Positions 23,677 to 35,290 of a stretch of DNA of 64,000 nt are shown here, piece after piece (within the stretch, counting starts at the first letter, position 1; each line of letters opens with the position of its first letter). The notes below the pieces were generated by a model. It ran no database searches and was not told the DNA's origin. It saw nothing but the letters and a program-made list of their open reading frames with translations. Source of the stretch: Pyrenula massariospora (taxonomy: Eukaryota; Ascomycota; Eurotiomycetes; Pyrenulales; Pyrenulaceae); the NCBI GenBank assembly GCA_021030905.1, contig JAGFMI010000016.1:186001-250000 (forward strand), in the 5' to 3' direction. The translations under genes were made by a program, and so were the position numbers.

Positions 23677-26600
23677 TCAAGGTCTCTTCTTAACCTCATC
23701 CTCATCCTGCCCCGCCGCCTGCATCTGCATCTGCAGCTGCGGCTGTTCCAAATCCCCTTCCAAAATACTCTGCACACCGCTCACCGACAACACGCCGGGC
23801 CGCTCAGACACATGCACGCCCCACAGCCACGCCGCAATGCCATTCCCCACATGGTGCAGGCGGTACGCATACGTCACACCGTACAGGCCCGCCGCCGCGG
23901 CGAGTGCAAGAAACACCCCCTGCGTCACGATGCGCTGCAAGCGGCCGGTGAGGCGGGGGATCATGTGGCCGGAGGAGAGGGTCTCGACAAGAATAATAAA
24001 GGGCATGACGGAGAGGACGTTGTGGTGGGAGGAGAAAGGGGTGAGCCAGTGGAGGGCGAGGTTGTGCACCCACACGATGAGGACGAGGAGGTTGATGGGG
24101 AGGATCCAGATCATCAGGTTGAGGATGGAGAAGGCGTAGTTGAAGAAATCGGGATGGGTGGTGGAGGTAGCGGGCGAGGAGCGGGAGGAATCGCCGGCAA
24201 AACGGAGGGCTCGAATACAGGTTGCAAGCTGGACTATGCAGGCTACCACATAGGCGAACTGATAAGGGATGACGGTCGCGACAAGGAGGATGAGGATTGA
24301 GGTATTTATGAGACGTCGACGAGGAGAGCTTGCGATGAAGCCGGTTGGGAAATTGGATGTCGGGTCAACCGTATGGCGAATGTATCCCTTTCTAGGCGTG
24401 AGAAGTGCGTAGACTTTGGCAAAGGCGTTGACAATAGCGAGGAGGGCGTAGTTAACAACGACGCATGCGCCCAAGCTAATAAGGCCAAAAAGTGGCACTA
24501 AAAACCAGAAAAAGCTATCGTGTGATCCAAGAAGTAGATCATTCTTTGCATACTGGACTGCCGGAGTTGTGATATTGGTTTGCCAGTGGCTGAGAAGACC
24601 ACTTTCAGGAGAGACAAGAGTGGTGCTTTTCGAGCCAAGCAACATGAACACGATCATTAGAAAAAGAGACCAGGGTAAAGAGGACCGAATGCAGATGTCA
24701 AGGCTTTCGGTGAAGGTGATGAAAAATCCGGTGTTGTTATAAATCTGGAACTGCTTTCGGCACACCAAGGCCACGATGAGAAGTGGAAATGCCGCAAAAA
24801 TGGTTCGGTAGCGCATGACAAGCTTGCCCATACTACCCAAGACATCAACTCGCAGTTTGAAGTCAATGGTCGTATCACAATTCCGATCTGACCATAGCTG
24901 GAAAGACAAGCCTGCTTGAGAGTCTGATGACGCCGGTATAAACGGGGCGACACCGTGCAGATTGATATTGGCTTGTTTGAGGTTGACAAAATATTTCGAC
25001 TCGTAAGGGTTGGATAGATATTGTCGCAGAAGAGGAGTGAAAAGTTCGTTCCCATCACCGCATCCATGATTTCCAAGCGTCAGCGTGTAGGCAAGTAAGC
25101 TTGAATGCATGGCAGGAATGTGTATGTCGGTAATAATTGGTCTCCCTGCGGGCAAGCGCAGATTCACGCCCCACAGAATGAGGCTCCAGAGGCCTGTGTC
25201 TACGCTGATAACGCCCTCTGAACGGTTCGTCAACTCGGCCTGAAGCCAGCCGTTAGTGGGTTCTGTCGCAGAATCAATTATTGCAACGAATTGATGAGCT
25301 TCTAATTGATCAGTGTCGAATTCAAGATAGTTGAAAGGGCTCGCTTGATCGAAGGGATACTTCGAGGTTCTTGTGGACGCTGGCAACGCGATAGTGTCTT
25401 CCCGCGGATTCGCGCAAGCGAGGCGCGTTGAATCCGGTTTACCATCAGACAGGTCAATTACTTCGGGAAAATGCGAGGGCGAGTGGCCCTGTTGGAGAGG
25501 GAAAGCGCTACAAAACAGGACTTGGAGATTATCATTCCCATTCGCCGTGCCAAGTTTCTGGTTCGTCAAAAGAGACAATTTCGTTCCAGGTTCAGAATTT
25601 GTAATGGGGAGAAGCGTTGCTCTCCGACTGCGCTCTTGACCGAACATGGGCAGAGTGACCTTGCTCTGCTTCGAAACGGATCGTTGACCCAATGTGAGTA
25701 AAGTATCGGGGTCCCTTTGGTCGAAGAACTTTGGACTTGATTCTTCCAGTCCGGTCAGATACCGTTTCCTGAAAAGCCGCATGCGGTCTGCTCGTGGTCG
25801 AGTCTGTGCCGGTCGCCTAACGTCGATAATGTCATAGAGCGATTTGACAACGACTTTGCGAAACGAGTCACACCAAGTAATTGCTAGGTGGTCCATAGCG
25901 GTCCAGACATTGGGCATTGTTGATGTGAAGACTGTGAAACCATGTGTTTCTGGCACCAGAGAGCTGATGCTAGCATAATCCGAGGGCACAACAGTATCTA
26001 AGCCTCCACCGGCAATCGACAACAAGGTGACATGCCACAATGGATTGTCGCTTGCCCACTTTTGCGAGTATGCTTGCCTCCAGAAGTCGTTAACTTTCCG
26101 GTACGTGGTAACCATATCAGCGTCAAACGACACTGGGGGTCGAGAATGTGGTGTCGACATGGTAATGATAGTGTTGACCGAGTTTGATTGGTAATTTGCA
26201 GTGGTGAGGACTGTTCTTGCTACTATGCCACCCATCGAATGGCCAATGAGTATGACCGAGCTCGGATCCGGAAGTCCAGGATCCCGATTAAGTTTCTCTG
26301 GGTCATGATACAGCGCGAGAATAAAGGCAATGGCTTCATTGACGTAGTCGGCTTGGTCGAGCAGTGTCTGGCCGTGGAAGGCAGCCAGGTCTTCATTGAA
26401 ATCAATCATGAAGAAGTCTAGGCCACGGCTCTTATCCTCACGCCTTACGACATCATGAAAGTATTGTGAAGCTTCCGCAGCGTAGGAACGTACTTGTTTG
26501 TAGCTTCCAGCGTTTCCAGGGAGAAATAGGACTGGCGCGCCATGAAGCTAAGCTCCCATTAGCAATCAATCCCGACAGAGCATCGCTCCACTTACTCCAA

Positions 26601-27171
26601 TGTTCCTCTCGCTGTACTCATCGAGGCCATCTTCTCGATAGAGATACAGCGAATATTTACTTGCGAACCTCGTGTGTTCTGTGTCGAAGCCCGTGAATTT
26701 GATGTAAGCTGGTCGCATGTAAGGTCCCTGGCAGCCTCCCGGAGGCTCCAATTGCCGGTTAAGAAAGGAATGAATGATCGAGAACAGTAGGCCGAAGGAG
26801 GCTACAGTCACTAGGACTGTGGACAGAGACAGAGACCATGTTCTGCGGCGAGGAGAGGTCTTCCGCGGAAGGCGATGGTCCATCGGTCTTCTCTTTGCAC
26901 GTAGCTCTGCCAATGGTATCATTGTCCCCGAACTCTTCTCGCGGCCTGGTCTATCTGCGTAATCTTCCCATTGGGTGTATGAATGTGACTCGGGCTGAGG
27001 CAGAGGTGGATCGCTTGAGTTTCCAAAAACCTCAGCAGGCGAGACTGCAGCTTTAATGTTCTCTACTACAGCGTCACCTTCCGGCGTTCGTCTGTCGTTG
27101 CGCCATGCTTGTGCTCTTGTAGTCTGTTCACGTTCGTCTTCGATGGAGGCTCTCGAGCGCGTTTTGCGCAT
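23677..27171 (-). CDS. BST1: GPI inositol-deacylase (PGAP1/Bst1)
   Basis: The ER membrane lipase that removes the inositol acyl chain from GPI anchors and helps export GPI proteins. Exons 27171-26596 and 26547-23677, with a 48-nt intron, give about 1148 residues, normal for fungal Bst1. A cytosolic basic N-terminus is followed by one membrane segment (residues ~115-140), then KFTGFDTEHTRFASKYSLYL, VLFLPGNAGSYKQVRS across the splice, DFNEDLAAFHG, the lipase motif LIGHSMGGIVAR, and STPHSRPP. The C-terminal ~400 residues carry a run of hydrophobic segments, consistent with multiple membrane passes. The start chosen is the ATG at 27171; the frame is open slightly upstream but has no earlier ATG. 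It is a housekeeping gene. Confidence 0.93.
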
Positions 27172-28926
27172 CTGCAGAGCTTGTGCGAGCACTCATATGG
27201 CAGAGCCAGCTCAGGCGTGCTTGCTGATTTCGACGAAGGGAAAGGGCAGGTCGATGGCGACAGCCAGCGACAGTCTGGCTAGAGTGGAGAGGAACGGCCC
27301 TTCTAACGTTGCGGACAAGCTCTTGGGGGCGGACGGCAACGGCGAGTGCAGACGCAGCAGCCGGGATCCAACGACGTGCGAAACGAGCGGCTAGTGTGGT
27401 AGGGCACACTTTAAGTTATGAGGGGCAATCCGAACGGTATGAGGTCAGGTCCAAAACTGAGCTGGAGGGTCCAACGACAAGTGTCCTGCTCAGCAAATCT
27501 GGTGTAGGAGCTCTCTCACACAGCAGCTTTTGCTTGTTGAGCGGTAGCGCGGCGGCACATGGCGATTCTCGGCCTGGTGGTCTGCACGTTTCGTCACCCT
27601 TGATTTCTGCTAATCTTGCGCTTGCAGCTCTCTCTAACTAGGAAAAGTAAGGAGCCTCTATCTATCGGCCGACGATCCCCTCCCAGCCGCCTCTGCTATC
27701 CAACTTTTTAAAAACTACCTCCTCACTCCGAAATGAGTTTCTTGTCCAGTATACGACCGAATCCATGCAGGTCATTCAACGTCCTGCCGACGATGCTGTG
27801 GAGTACGCTACACTGCCAAGACCTGACGACAGCATGGCTACGCGCTACGTAAGACAGAATCCTCGAAGCTTGTTTGAGCCACCGAGATCAGTGAGTCTCG
27901 CATACCGTATAAGCTCAATAAGATCATAAGTGGTACCGCATTTCATGTCATCCTCTCTTTCTCATCAGACACCTTTCAAAAGAAGGCCGTCACCCTCATC
28001 TTATTTCGGTGCTTATCCTACAATGTACTTCACTTGCGGAGCCTCCTTTTCGTATCTCCTCATCCTCATTTAACACGGTTAGGAATTTACATTTAGGCAA
28101 AAATACGTGACGGCCAAGGCCAATTTAGAACTCTTACAGCTGCACTCGACAGGACAACCCTGATCTTCCTGCTGATAAAGCCAGAAGTTTTGGAGTCTTA
28201 AAGCATCAATACTTACATGTCCCAGGGTCCTAAAGGATGACAAGGTGATTCCGGTTATAGAAATTTTCGCTGAGTTCCAGGCCGTATCCCGCACACCCAT
28301 TTAGAGATTCAAGCGCTTTGCCTTAAATTCCCTAAATCGTTTCGGTGTATCTCAGAAGTGTCCGTACATGTTTCTGTTGTCAACAAAGTTTTCAATTGAT
28401 GTTTAGCAGACTGTACCGTGTGTCTTTGACCTGGGAAGAAGACGCGTTTAAAAAAGGCTCTACATGGTGCCCCCAAGCTGATGAATTCAAATATCAATTC
28501 ACGGCAATCATTGTGCTCGCCTATACGATGACTCGAGGCCAAAAGCAACGTAGCAGGACCTTGAAGTATCAACATCTGCGCGCTGCTTGTTGAAAGTTGT
28601 GCCTTGCCAAAAGTCGCATCTATCACCGTCGTTCCTACAGATACGAGCCCACATTTCAACATAAGAGCAGTGAAAATCAAGAATCCAATGTAAAAGAACA
28701 GCACTCCTTGGCGAGGTACTTTACTTCCTTTCCCTCAGCCCCCCCTTTGTATTCCCCTGTACACGGACAAACTTCTTGCAAAAATCACACAGCCGAACGC
28801 ATAAAGAAGATTTCCAAAAATCGATGAGGACCCCCCCCCCTTTCCGATAAAGATCCCTTCTGGAAACTCCCATACGCCGTCCTTCATACGGAAATGATCC
28901 AGTCACTCGTCTTCCGTCACTTTCCT
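27172..28926. other. Intergenic region without supported gene
   Basis: This contains the upstream region of leftward BST1 and the downstream flank of the leftward small gene. A minus frame at 28309-28704 begins with a hydrophobic run but has no family pattern or splice-supported extension. A homopolymer run of about 13 C lies at 28828-28840. I see nothing else. Confidence 0.4.
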
Positions 28927-29166
28927 CTATCGCGTACTCACGTACGTAGCAGCCGCCATCCTACCCATCGTCGCCTCCCTACTCTCCTTTCTCTCCCGCT
29001 CAATGTCCCTCCTCCTAGCCTCCGCCTTTCTCTCGTTCTTCTCAGAGTCTGTCGCGAGCTTGCTCGCTTTCTTCTCCCGCTTCGGCAGCAACGCCTTGAT
29101 GCTGGACATTGTCGAGGTTGAGCGGACGGACGCTGAGTCGTCCGCAGCTTGCGTGTCAGAAGGCAT
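28927..29166 (-). CDS. Small basic Lys/Arg/Glu-rich hypothetical protein
   Basis: A 79-residue frame starting at an ATG. A short Ser/Thr-rich lead (SVRSTSTMSSIKALLP) is followed by a strongly charged helix with KREKKASK, RKAEARRRDIERERKESRE and an ending GRMAAATYV. Charge periodicity and absence of rare composition favour a real gene. The end has GTACGTGAGT-like donor sequence just before the stop, so a further exon to the left is possible and the C-terminus uncertain. I recall similar short fungal proteins, but no function is known to me. Confidence 0.45.
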   Translation of the reverse strand: MPSDTQAADDSASVRSTSTMSSIKALLPKREKKASKLATDSEKNERKAEARRRDIERERKESREATMGRMAAATYVSTR

Positions 29167-31511
29167 GACGATGGTGTTTGGGAGGTTTGAGATGAGTTTC
29201 TTGGTTGAGATGTGGTGTGGTTGAGAGAGCGAGTAGGTTGTCTGTTCAGGAGTTGTTAGACTCTATTCAGAACGGAGAGACGAGGGATACCTCACCACTT
29301 GCAGCATCTTGACGTCTTTATCTTTGAAGGATTCTAGTTGTTTGGTCTCGTGGTTGCCTTGAGCTACAGGGGTTGTTGTAGGTCGGTGATGTGATGACTC
29401 GTTGCAAAGAGCACTATCTCCAAGTCTTTAACGATATACGGATAATGTACTGTTCTAAATGATCTTGATTATCTGCAACCACGCAATCCCTCCGCGAAAC
29501 ATGCTCATCCTTAAGTACTTCTACCCAATCCGCCACGGGGAGGGGGACCCCAAGGCTCCAGGCAGACAGTCATAAACACCACGAACTCCATGGCCCGAAT
29601 CCGACAAAATACGGACCCACCCCAGCGCCGCTGACCGACCGACTGACTCTTACGAAAAAGAAAACTGACGTAGGACGAAATAACATTGACAGACTTAGCC
29701 AGCACAGCCCGGGCCTTCTTCCAATACAGCACCCGGTAAGGTGTTTGTGCCGCCGTAGGGCTGGCGTGCGTTGAGGGCGGAAGGAGTCATCAGACGAGCC
29801 GGGGGGGCTAAAGTTGGGGGGCCTTCGGCCGTCAGGATTGGGCTTCCCCCTTCGAGCCGCAATGCTAAGCGAATGCGGAAGCCTGAATTGCTATAGGAAC
29901 TACTACTATAGTAGCAAAGGAACCAGCTCGGGGTTTGCAGCCTTACGTGACAAGCGCTTAGTGTACGGGCGTTTGGGGTTGTGAATCATATGATGATGGG
30001 GCGCCTAGGGTCGGGGAGTGTGCGTGCGTACACTGCCACGAAAGCCTTGATTATCATAGCATATGTGGTTAGGATTGCAAGGAGTCAAGGCTGAAAGATT
30101 TTTTGTGATGTAATTGGGTCGTGGAACGACAAGCTCCTTCGAAATAAAGTCCGATCCTTGCGTTTGGACGAAGGATTTATTTCGTTCACAAAAGGTCTCT
30201 ACTCTGCAGTATTGTTTTATACTATACCTTTTGCCCTTCGCTCTTCCAAACCCTCGGAGAGGAGATAAGATTAGATCAACCCTCCTCAGGCTTCCTCCAA
30301 ACCACTGTCCCTCTCGGCATCATATGGCCCGCCACTCCCTTGGCTCCAGGCACCAACGCCGTGGCTACACGCAATCCAATTCAAACTCTCCAATTCTCGT
30401 TCCCCAATTCCCCAATTCATCACACCGCAACAACACTCCGCTAGGTACAGAAGGTACGTACGCACCGTAGATCGCGTGGCACACGCGAGAAAAAACGTGG
30501 CTGGCTTGCATCACGCGTCGTGACTCACCAACCCCTCTCACCGCGTCAACCACTACGCTCACCTCCGCATCCCGAAATGCGCAAGTCGAGTCGATGAGGA
30601 CCACGCCCATGTTCATGTTCTACGACTACCGACCCACGGCCGAGGGCTGGCGCTCTGCCGGCGAGGACAGGTAGGTTAGGTGGACGCCTATCTAGTGAAT
30701 GCACGACTACCTCACTCGGCAGAGGATGAGCAAATTCTTGCCGCCACCGACCCCGTACTCCCGGCTAGGATGGTTTTTCTATGACGTTCTAAAAAGGTCT
30801 GCCTGATGGGATGAACGAGTGTCACAGCAGCGTAGGATCTCGAGAACACCCACGCATACGTACATACATGCATGCCTCCAAGTGCGTGTTGCTTACTTAC
30901 ATCCCCTCCGCAGGACCGATGGAACGAGCTGAAACACCTTGCCTACGCGCTGCAGAATTGGATAATGGTGCATAGCATGGGAAGGGTGTCCGACCAAGAC
31001 GACAGACTGCGCGGTTATTTCTGGAGAGCGGGCTTTTGCGTCCCATAGGGGTGGTAAGGTGAGACTTTTATATCCTTGACTAACTTGGCTTTTGGGACTA
31101 TAACGACGAGCCATGGGATGTCGGATAGGTAGGTCGATGTACCCAGTCTAGAATGAAACATGCCAATTGAGTACCGTGTTCTTACGAACCGATGACCAGG
31201 GTTGTGGCGTGGTTAATTTTTCACATCATGTCCCAGTGTGAAACACAAATTTGGGGATTTAGTCTTCGAGGCATCGATGCTTGGGGCTATCTATCGCTCA
31301 TCTAGAGCTTTCTATGCTGGGATAATTCTCAATATCTTGGTGATAGCCAAGGCTCACTCTCTCATGGCGCGTGCCTTACTGCCCTTTCCAAAATTCGTAC
31401 CGATGAACCCACAGAACATGATGAAACCCCCAATGCAGTCACATTCACAACCTCCGTTTCATATGTCAGAACGCGGCATCTCCTCCCCCCGACCAAATCT
31501 AATCTTCCCGT
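29167..31511. other. Long intergenic region, no gene seen
   Basis: About 2.3 kb between two leftward genes. It contains G- and C-runs (near 29540 and 29810), and open frames at 30114-30470 and 30893-31114 that lack any protein signature. Nothing supports a gene, RNA or mobile element. The right end should hold the ETF alpha 3' untranslated region. Confidence 0.4.
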
Positions 31512-32676
31512 CTACTTCTTCAACTTCTCCGTCAACTCGGGCACCTTCTCAAATAAATCCCCCACCAGCCCCACATCCGCCACCTGAAAGATCGGCGCAT
31601 CCGCATCCTTATTAATCGCCGCAATGACCTTGCTATCCTTCATCCCCGCCAGATGTTGAATCGCCCCACTGATCCCCGCGCACAGATACAACTGCGGCGC
31701 CACATTCTTCCCCGTCTGCCCCACCTGCAAGCTATTATCCGCAAACCCGCTGTCCACAGCCGCTCGTGATGCGCCGATGGCGGCGCCCAGCGCGTCTGCC
31801 AGGGGCGGGATGAGGCGGTCGAATTCTTCCTTGGACTTGAGGCCGCGGCCGCCGGAGACGACTTTGTCGGCGGAGGCGAGTTCGGGGCGGTCGGACTGGG
31901 CGAGGTCTTCGGAGAGCCAGGTGGTCGGGGAGGGGGTGTTGGGGTCGGTGCCGTCTTCGAGGGTGGCGGAGCCGCCTGTGGTAGGGGCGGCGGGGAAGGC
32001 GGTGTTGCGGACGGTGAGGACTTTGATGGGGTCGGTGGATTGGACGGTTAGGATGGCGTTGCCGGCGTAGATGGGGCGGACGAAGGCTGGAAAGATCATG
32101 TCAACACGTGTCTCCCTGTATTGGCTGTGCGCAATAAGGTGTAAAGCGTACTATCTTCACTTTCGATAGACATCACATCTGAGAGCTGCTGGGTGTCTAG
32201 AATTGCGGCAACACGAGGCAGAAGGCTTTTGCCAAATGCGGAGTGACCTGCTATAACATGCGTGAAGCCGCCTTTCTTGATATTCTCAACAAGAAGAGGG
32301 GCGTAATTCTCAGGTAGTCCCTGGGACAAATATTAGTCATGACCAGTTTTCTCTCCGGACTTAAATAGCTTACCTTGTCATATGCTCCATTGTCCACCAT
32401 AATGACCTTCTGAAGCCCTTGCACCTTAGCGGCCTCCTCTGCCACGGCTTTGATATTGCTCCCCGCAACAAACCCAGTCACCGAGCCTCCAAGCTTTTGA
32501 CCCGCTGTGACGGCTCCTAGGGAGCCTGGATTGAGTTTCCCATCTCTTTGTTCAAGGACGGCGAGGGTGGAGAGGAGGCGTGTGATTGAGGAGAGTTTGC
32601 TGCTGGAGAAAGTGGGCCGTGGGCAGAACTGTCTTCGCGCTATGTGAAGCGCAGACAGTCTGGAGATCGGTAGCAT
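31512..32676 (-). CDS. etfA: Electron transfer flavoprotein alpha subunit, mitochondrial
   Basis: ETF passes electrons from matrix acyl-CoA dehydrogenases to ETF-ubiquinone oxidoreductase; the alpha subunit binds FAD. Exons are 32676-32374, 32320-32152 and 32086-31512, with introns of 53 and 65 nt, giving 348 residues, the usual size. The N-terminus is Arg/Ser-rich and looks like a mitochondrial presequence. The body begins [20 protein letters not shown]. Splices restore [15 protein letters not shown] and [16 protein letters not shown]. The C-terminal FAD domain shows [52 protein letters not shown] and [20 protein letters not shown], all canonical. The yeast counterpart is AIM45. Confidence 0.96.
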
Positions 32677-33583
32677 TTGCGTCGAATCTCGAGAGATTCA
32701 GATGGTTCGAATTAAATATCTCGTTAGCTGTTACCGCACCACATTAGAAACCATGATTCCAAGTTCAGTTGCTCCGCCAGTCGATTGTCAAGTTCTCCGA
32801 ATGAACATTGTGGAGACCGACTTGCGAGGGTTGTCTAACGTCAATCCTCGGCCCGAAGCCAGAGGCCAAAAATGTCGAGACCTCCGCATCCTAACTCACC
32901 AAAGTTTTAATTCAGTATATATCTACCAGTAACTTATTGATTATTCTTCATAACCATCTTCCTCATTAATCTTACTGCAGACCTTTGATCTGAATCGACT
33001 AAATAGGCAGGTACCTAATTCTTCACAAGACTATCTCAACACCTGTCGCCACATATCTTGCTAAACACAGTTTAATTGAAGTGGGATTGAGCCAAAAAGA
33101 GAGAGCAGGTAGACACCCATGAAGGCCGGTCATCCAATTTCCTTCCCTTCCGGTCCCAATCCGACCTTTTGAAGAGCAACGGAAAGCGGGTTCGAGACGT
33201 AGGAGCACGTTCACAAAAATAATGTCCGGCTCAACTTCGGCTCAGCCATGTCATACCATACTAGGGGTGCATTTCCTTTCACAAGCAGTGGGGTAGCCCA
33301 AACTTGGACCACCCATAAGAGAGCCTAGAAGTAATTCTCCTAAAGGCTTCCCGCATTCTCTTCGTTTCTATTGCGATGGAGGCTGCCGAAGCCAATGAGG
33401 TAAGGAAAACTAGAGTGAGGCCGCAGTGAGGCTGATAAGGAAAACCAGGCCAATGAGGCTGTTGAGACTGGCGAGGCAAGGATTTAAAAAGTCCAGGTCT
33501 CTCGAAAGGGAGAAAATCTTGTAGCAGCCTTTTCCACAAAACTGTTCAAGTAGGCTCTCCCCTAAAAAATCAGTGTCATAAAC
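32677..33583. promoter_or_regulatory. Divergent promoter region of ETF alpha and M19 dipeptidase
   Basis: Both flanking genes run outward from this 907-nt stretch. A partial tandem (CAATGAGG and close variants) lies at roughly 33391-33460. No other element is clear. Confidence 0.4.
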
Positions 33584-34846
33584 ATGGAAAATGGTATCCT
33601 TGAGGCAAAGGCGCGACAGCTTCTTTCAGAGTATCCGCTGATCGACGGACATAACGACCTGCCCATGCAACTTCGAGACCACTTTCACAATCAGATATAT
33701 GACAAAGACAAATTTGATTTTCGAAATGGGGCGTTCACCGAAACCGATTTAATCAAAATCCAGCGGGGAAAACTAGGTGGTCAGTTTTGGAGCGTCTATG
33801 TACAGTGTAAACCGGAAAACACGAATTGGAACGAAGACGATGTATGTACGGAATTCTTGCTTCCACAACTTCGAACCCCGTATTATATACACAAAGTGTG
33901 TGCTGAAATTCTAGGGGGCCGTTCGCGACACTTTGGAGCAGATAGATGTCATCAAACGACTCATCGACGAACACGACGAGGTATGAAACTGGTGGTCTTT
34001 GGTCTAAAAGGTCCTAATTTTTCGTGCTCGAACAGCTCGAATACTGCACAACGCCTGTCTCTGCTCTCGAATCTTTCAAAGCCGGCAAACTCGCGTCCAT
34101 GATAGGTGCTGAGGGCTTGCATCAAGCAGGATCATCAATCGCTAATATCAGGATGTTGTTCGAGCTAGGCGTGAGGTACATCACGGTAACCCACAACATA
34201 AATAACGCCTTCGCCACGTGCGCGTTGTCCGTCACGAATGGCGGCCCAGATCACGGGATTGACAACCCTCGGGAGGGCAGGCATAATGGAGATGAACCGG
34301 CTCGGAATGCTCGTCGACCTGAGCCACGTCTCCGTGAAGACGATGGAAGACACCCTCCAGGTCACCCGAAGCCCAGTCATCTTCAGCCACTCTGCCGCCC
34401 GCGCCCTCAGCGACCACGGACGAAACGTGCCGGACCACATCATCAACCAGATCCCGGCCAACAGGGGAATCGTCATGATCCCTTTCGTCACGCGGTTCCT
34501 GAACGTCCGCGACCCGGAGTCGGTGAACGCTGACACGGTCGTTGACCACATCTACCACGTCGCGAAGCGCGCCGGGTGGGACCATGTGGGAATCGGGAGC
34601 GATTACGACGGCTGCAAAGGCGACTTGCCGATCGGGATGAAAGACACGTCCTGCTATCCGACGCTGATCCAGGCTGTCCTCGCCCGAGGCGCTACCGATG
34701 AGCAGGTCAAGCAACTGATGGGCGGGAATATCCTCCGTGTATGGCAGGAGAACGTTGACATCGGCCAAAAGTTGAGGCGGGCGGGGGAGAAACCGAGAGA
34801 GGAATATGCACCGGGGAGGGATTTCAGTTTGCATGACGGCCCATGA
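33584..34846 (+). pseudogene. Membrane dipeptidase (peptidase M19) with an apparent one-base frameshift
   Basis: Renal-dipeptidase-type zinc peptidase. Exons 33584-33841, 33915-33980 and 34036 onward join in phase through introns of 73 and 55 nt: NEDD to GAVRDTLEQIDVI to LEYCTTPV. Family motifs are DGHNDLP (zinc His and Asp), GGQFWSVYV, IGAEGLHQ, the VTHNINNAFA zinc His, MVDLSHVS and VIFSHSAA. Between GGPDHG and LTTLGRAG the frame shifts by one extra base at 34255-34258; no intron fits. Either the gene is recently inactivated or the assembly has an indel. Past that point the frame is intact to the stop, including GIGSDYDG and the C-terminal LMGGNILRVW. There is no evident signal peptide or GPI tail, so a cytosolic form is likely. 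Confidence 0.82.
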
Positions 34847-35290
34847 GGATTCGTAGGCAACAATGAAGGTAATTGTCGTAGTATGTTGGTACGGATTTCT
34901 CAATGGCATATAGTTTACATGGACACCGTTATCTAACATTATTGAAGTTTAATACGAAATCTCCAAATGGGAGGTTAGCTAATCTACTCTATTTAAGGCC
35001 TCCATAATTTCAAGTAAACCCCTATAGCCATGGTGTATAAGTGTTGCTACTTGAAGAGCCTGTCTATAGATTAAGCAAGCGCGAAACATACCAAGAGGTG
35101 ACCATCCAAACAGCCCTGAAATATCACCGCAGCCTGATGAACCCTTGTACCAACGTGAAGCTCGAAATTCTAGCTGCCACTGTAGTCAATATCTTCAATT
35201 AGCGACAAACGCCTTTGAAATGCTTCCTAGGCTAGTTCAACGCCAAAACACCTGCATAATAAGATTCATCCCAAACATAATACAATATAG
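34847..35290. other. Convergent spacer
   Basis: Between the dipeptidase and ankyrin-gene stops; contains their 3' ends. Nothing else is seen. Confidence 0.5.

Noticed and set aside
28309-28704. 131-residue minus frame with an N-terminal hydrophobic run
   Set aside because: The rest has no recognisable domain and there is no support for start or introns; a chance frame is as likely.
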